This document shows, piece by piece, positions 62,298 through 64,000 of a DNA stretch of 64,000 nucleotides; within the stretch, counting starts at the first letter, position 1; each line of letters begins with the position of its first letter. Position numbers and translations under genes: made by a program. The notes under the pieces were generated by a model. It was not told where the DNA came from and made no database searches. It saw only the letters and a list, made by a program, of their open reading frames with translations. This stretch comes from Silvimonas soli (GTDB lineage: Bacteria; Pseudomonadota; Gammaproteobacteria; Burkholderiales; Chitinibacteraceae): NCBI RefSeq assembly GCF_030035605.1, contig NZ_CP106736.1, forward strand, positions 1 to 64,000, read 5' to 3'.

Positions 62298-63277
62298 CAG
62301 CCTTCCCTCCCCAGTCGCTCTTTGTACTGGTCGATCAGCACCGAAAGAATGATGACCACGCCCACCGCGATAAATTGCCAGAACGCGTTCACGTCGATAA
62401 AAATCAGCCCAAACTGGATGACCGCGATGATCAGCGCGCCAATCAAAGTGCCGATGACATTGCCGGTGCCACCAAACAGGCTCGCTCCGCCAATGACCAC
62501 CGCCGCAATCGAATCGAGCAGCATGGACTCGCCCGCGTTAGCGGCACCTGCAGCAAAACGGGCGGTATAGATGATTCCGCCAATCGCCGCAAACAGTGAA
62601 GCCAGCATGTACACCACGGTGAGATGGCGCTTGACGTTGATCCCGGCCCGGGCGGCGGACTGCAAGTTACCGCCGATGGCATAGGTGTATTGGCCAAACC
62701 GAGTGCTGGACAACACAAAATGCATGACCAACAGCAATACCACGGTGATGATCACTGGCACCCATCCTGTGCCGAGCCAAACCAGGCCGGCGTGGTTAAC
62801 CGAAACGGTCATGCCGCTGCCCGCTGCCAGAAACCCGGCGCCTCGCGCTACGCCGTACATGCCGAGCGTGCCAATAAACGCAGGCACACCCATGCGGGCA
62901 ATCAGCACACCATTTACATATCCAGGAATAAGACACACTAGCATCGACAGCGCCGACGCCCCCACCAGCGAGGCTACGGAACCGCCGCCGAGCAAGGTGA
63001 ATTGCGCAACGCACACCGCGGACAAACCCATTACAAAACCCACGGAGAGATCAATCCCGGCCGTGATGATGACAAAAGTCTGGCCAATGGCCAGCAACAA
63101 CGGCGCACTGGCGGCCAGAGAAATCGACTGCAGATTGTAGGCATTGAACAAGAACGAGCGCTTGGCCACGATTTGCGCCCATATCTCAAAAAACACCAGC
63201 AACGCCCCCAAGAACAACCACGGCCAGACCTTGGTGATCAGGGCCAACCTATCCATTCGCTTGCCGGATTCATCCAT
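62297..63277 (-). CDS. Sugar ABC transporter permease
   Basis: 326 residues with about ten membrane segments, RbsC/FrcC-type (VIITAGIDLSVGFVMGLSAV, FIGTLGMYGVARGAGFL, DSIAAVVIGGASLFGGTGNV). The conserved cytoplasmic coupling loop is in IGGASLFGGTG. It lies between the binding-protein gene (104 bases upstream, with a hairpin) and the ATPase. Confidence 0.93.
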   Translation of the reverse strand: MDESGKRMDRLALITKVWPWLFLGALLVFFEIWAQIVAKRSFLFNAYNLQSISLAASAPLLLAIGQTFVIITAGIDLSVGFVMGLSAVCVAQFTLLGGGSVASLVGASALSMLVCLIPGYVNGVLIARMGVPAFIGTLGMYGVARGAGFLAAGSGMTVSVNHAGLVWLGTGWVPVIITVVLLLVMHFVLSSTRFGQYTYAIGGNLQSAARAGINVKRHLTVVYMLASLFAAIGGIIYTARFAAGAANAGESMLLDSIAAVVIGGASLFGGTGNVIGTLIGALIIAVIQFGLIFIDVNAFWQFIAVGVVIILSVLIDQYKERLGREG

Positions 63278-63309
63278 TTACCGATTCCATCAGAGGTGAG
63301 TCGGGTGAT

Positions 63310-63361
63310 CTGACGCAATCCACCGTGATTTGCCGCACCGGCACCAGGCAAATTGCGTCAG
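63310..63361. repeat. Nested intercistronic hairpin in the sugar ABC operon
   Basis: Outer arms CTGACGCAAT (63310-63319) and ATTGCGTCAG (63352-63361) are perfect inverted repeats. Inside them TTTGCC (about 63329-63334) pairs with GGCAAA (about 63347-63352), sharing a base with the outer arm. It follows the binding-protein stop by 19 bases, so it may protect that mRNA part from 3' decay. Confidence 0.6.
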
Positions 63362-63380
63362 AAGAACAGCGGGCGGTGGC

Positions 63381-64000
63381 TTAGTTGGAATAGATGTACT
63401 GCTTGCCCTCGCCATCGATATTGCTCTTGTCCAGCACCACAAATCCGGTGCCCTTGATGGCCGGAATCTTCTTGCCACGTGCCGCATCAGCGCCGTATTT
63501 CACGCCGAAATAACCCATTTCTGCTGGCTTCTGGGCGATTGCAATATCAACCAGACCACTCTTGATGTCTTGATCAATACCCGGCACGGCATCAAACACC
63601 ACTACTTTCACCTTGCCTTGCTTGCCCGCTTTTTTCACGCCCTCTGCGGCGCCTTTGCCTGAGAACGTATTGGCGCCAAATACGCCGGCCAGATCGGGGT
63701 TACGCGCCAGAATGGCGGCAATATGCGCTGCGGCTTTATTGGCATCGTCCTCGTTGTATTGGGTATCCAGCACCTTGATGTTGGGGTGCTTTTTCATTTC
63801 ATCCAGAAAACCCTCTACCCGCGCGTCGGTACTGGAAATGCCCGGCTTGTTGTCTTCGCAATAAACCTCGCCTTTGTCACCAATGGCTTTGGCCAGCGCC
63901 CGCGCGGCAATGCGCCCGCCTTCGGCGTTGTCCGAGGCAATATAAGACAGGGGGAAGTCGGCATCGCCTTTGCCTGTTTGATATTTGCCGTCACCGATAT
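63381..64000 (-). CDS. Sugar ABC transporter substrate-binding protein, 5' end outside the window
   Basis: About 206 C-terminal residues are visible; the frame continues off the right edge. Periplasmic-binding-protein type 1 fold of the ribose/fructose group: YIASDNAEGGRIAARALAKA, GISSTDARVEGFLDEMKKHPN, DLAGVFGANTFSGKGAAEGV, VVVFDAVPGIDQDI. It delivers its ligand to the permease and ATPase that follow. The ligand is probably a monosaccharide; the single-cassette ATPase points to a fructose-type system, which is inference. The upstream neighbour is not visible. Confidence 0.9.
   Translation of the reverse strand, partial: IGDGKYQTGKGDADFPLSYIASDNAEGGRIAARALAKAIGDKGEVYCEDNKPGISSTDARVEGFLDEMKKHPNIKVLDTQYNEDDANKAAAHIAAILARNPDLAGVFGANTFSGKGAAEGVKKAGKQGKVKVVVFDAVPGIDQDIKSGLVDIAIAQKPAEMGYFGVKYGADAARGKKIPAIKGTGFVVLDKSNIDGEGKQYIYSN

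Overview
The window reads as chromosomal DNA of a Gram-negative betaproteobacterium. The pyrG-kdsA-eno-ftsB order, the prfB-lysS pair, a DUF1631 protein, the 180-kDa NAD-glutamate dehydrogenase and the Neisseria/Xanthomonas-like filamentous prophage all fit; Neisseriales or a close relative is my guess, and the genus cannot be fixed from the sequence. No tRNA, rRNA, CRISPR array or insertion sequence was recognised.

Bases 1-7916 are a nearly complete filamentous (inovirus) prophage. It holds replication initiator, ssDNA-binding protein, small membrane proteins, major coat pVIII, terminator, two tiny ORFs, adsorption protein pIII, pVI and Zot/pI, with regulators on the minus strand at both ends. 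The right junction (7889-7916) is a very good XerCD dif site and the first 13 bases repeat its core, so the element sits at dif, presumably in the replication terminus region. The left-end repressor gene runs straight into the att core. In the circular phage it would be completed by 20 codons from the right end, followed by a stop and a terminator.

Bases 8000-16000 hold two small hypothetical genes, a 22-bp terminator stem, a 1.4-kresidue secreted beta-propeller protein with three repeats centred on DWVHWGD plus Ig-like repeats, and a lipoprotein serine hydrolase. At 16.5-18.7 kb a single gene joins the ergothioneine enzymes EgtB and EgtD, in the reverse order of fungal Egt1. It is followed by an XRE-cupin/GNAT pair and by a coupled FAN1-type nuclease plus XPD/DinG-like helicase carrying an extra N-terminal nuclease-like domain.

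Bases 24.2-29.9 kb are a self-sufficient molybdenum aldehyde oxidase operon (XdhC/PaoD-type chaperone, MocA-type cytidylyltransferase, PaoA, PaoB, PaoC), followed by the fermentative enzyme AdhE. The 33-45.7 kb stretch has a DMT permease, a FecR/DUF6600-type surface protein, an ABC-F ATPase, DUF1631 and the large GDH. The 45.9-52.8 kb stretch has prfB (without the programmed frameshift), lysS, mdfA, mnmC and two small genes.

Bases 52.8-64 kb carry a MocR regulator, the pyrG-kdsA-eno-ftsB cluster, two short-chain dehydrogenases (one PhaB-like), a TetR regulator and a sugar ABC transporter. The binding-protein gene of that transporter runs off the right end. The least ordinary parts are the att-spanning prophage repressor, the EgtB-EgtD fusion, the multi-repeat secreted propeller protein, and the FAN1/helicase pair.
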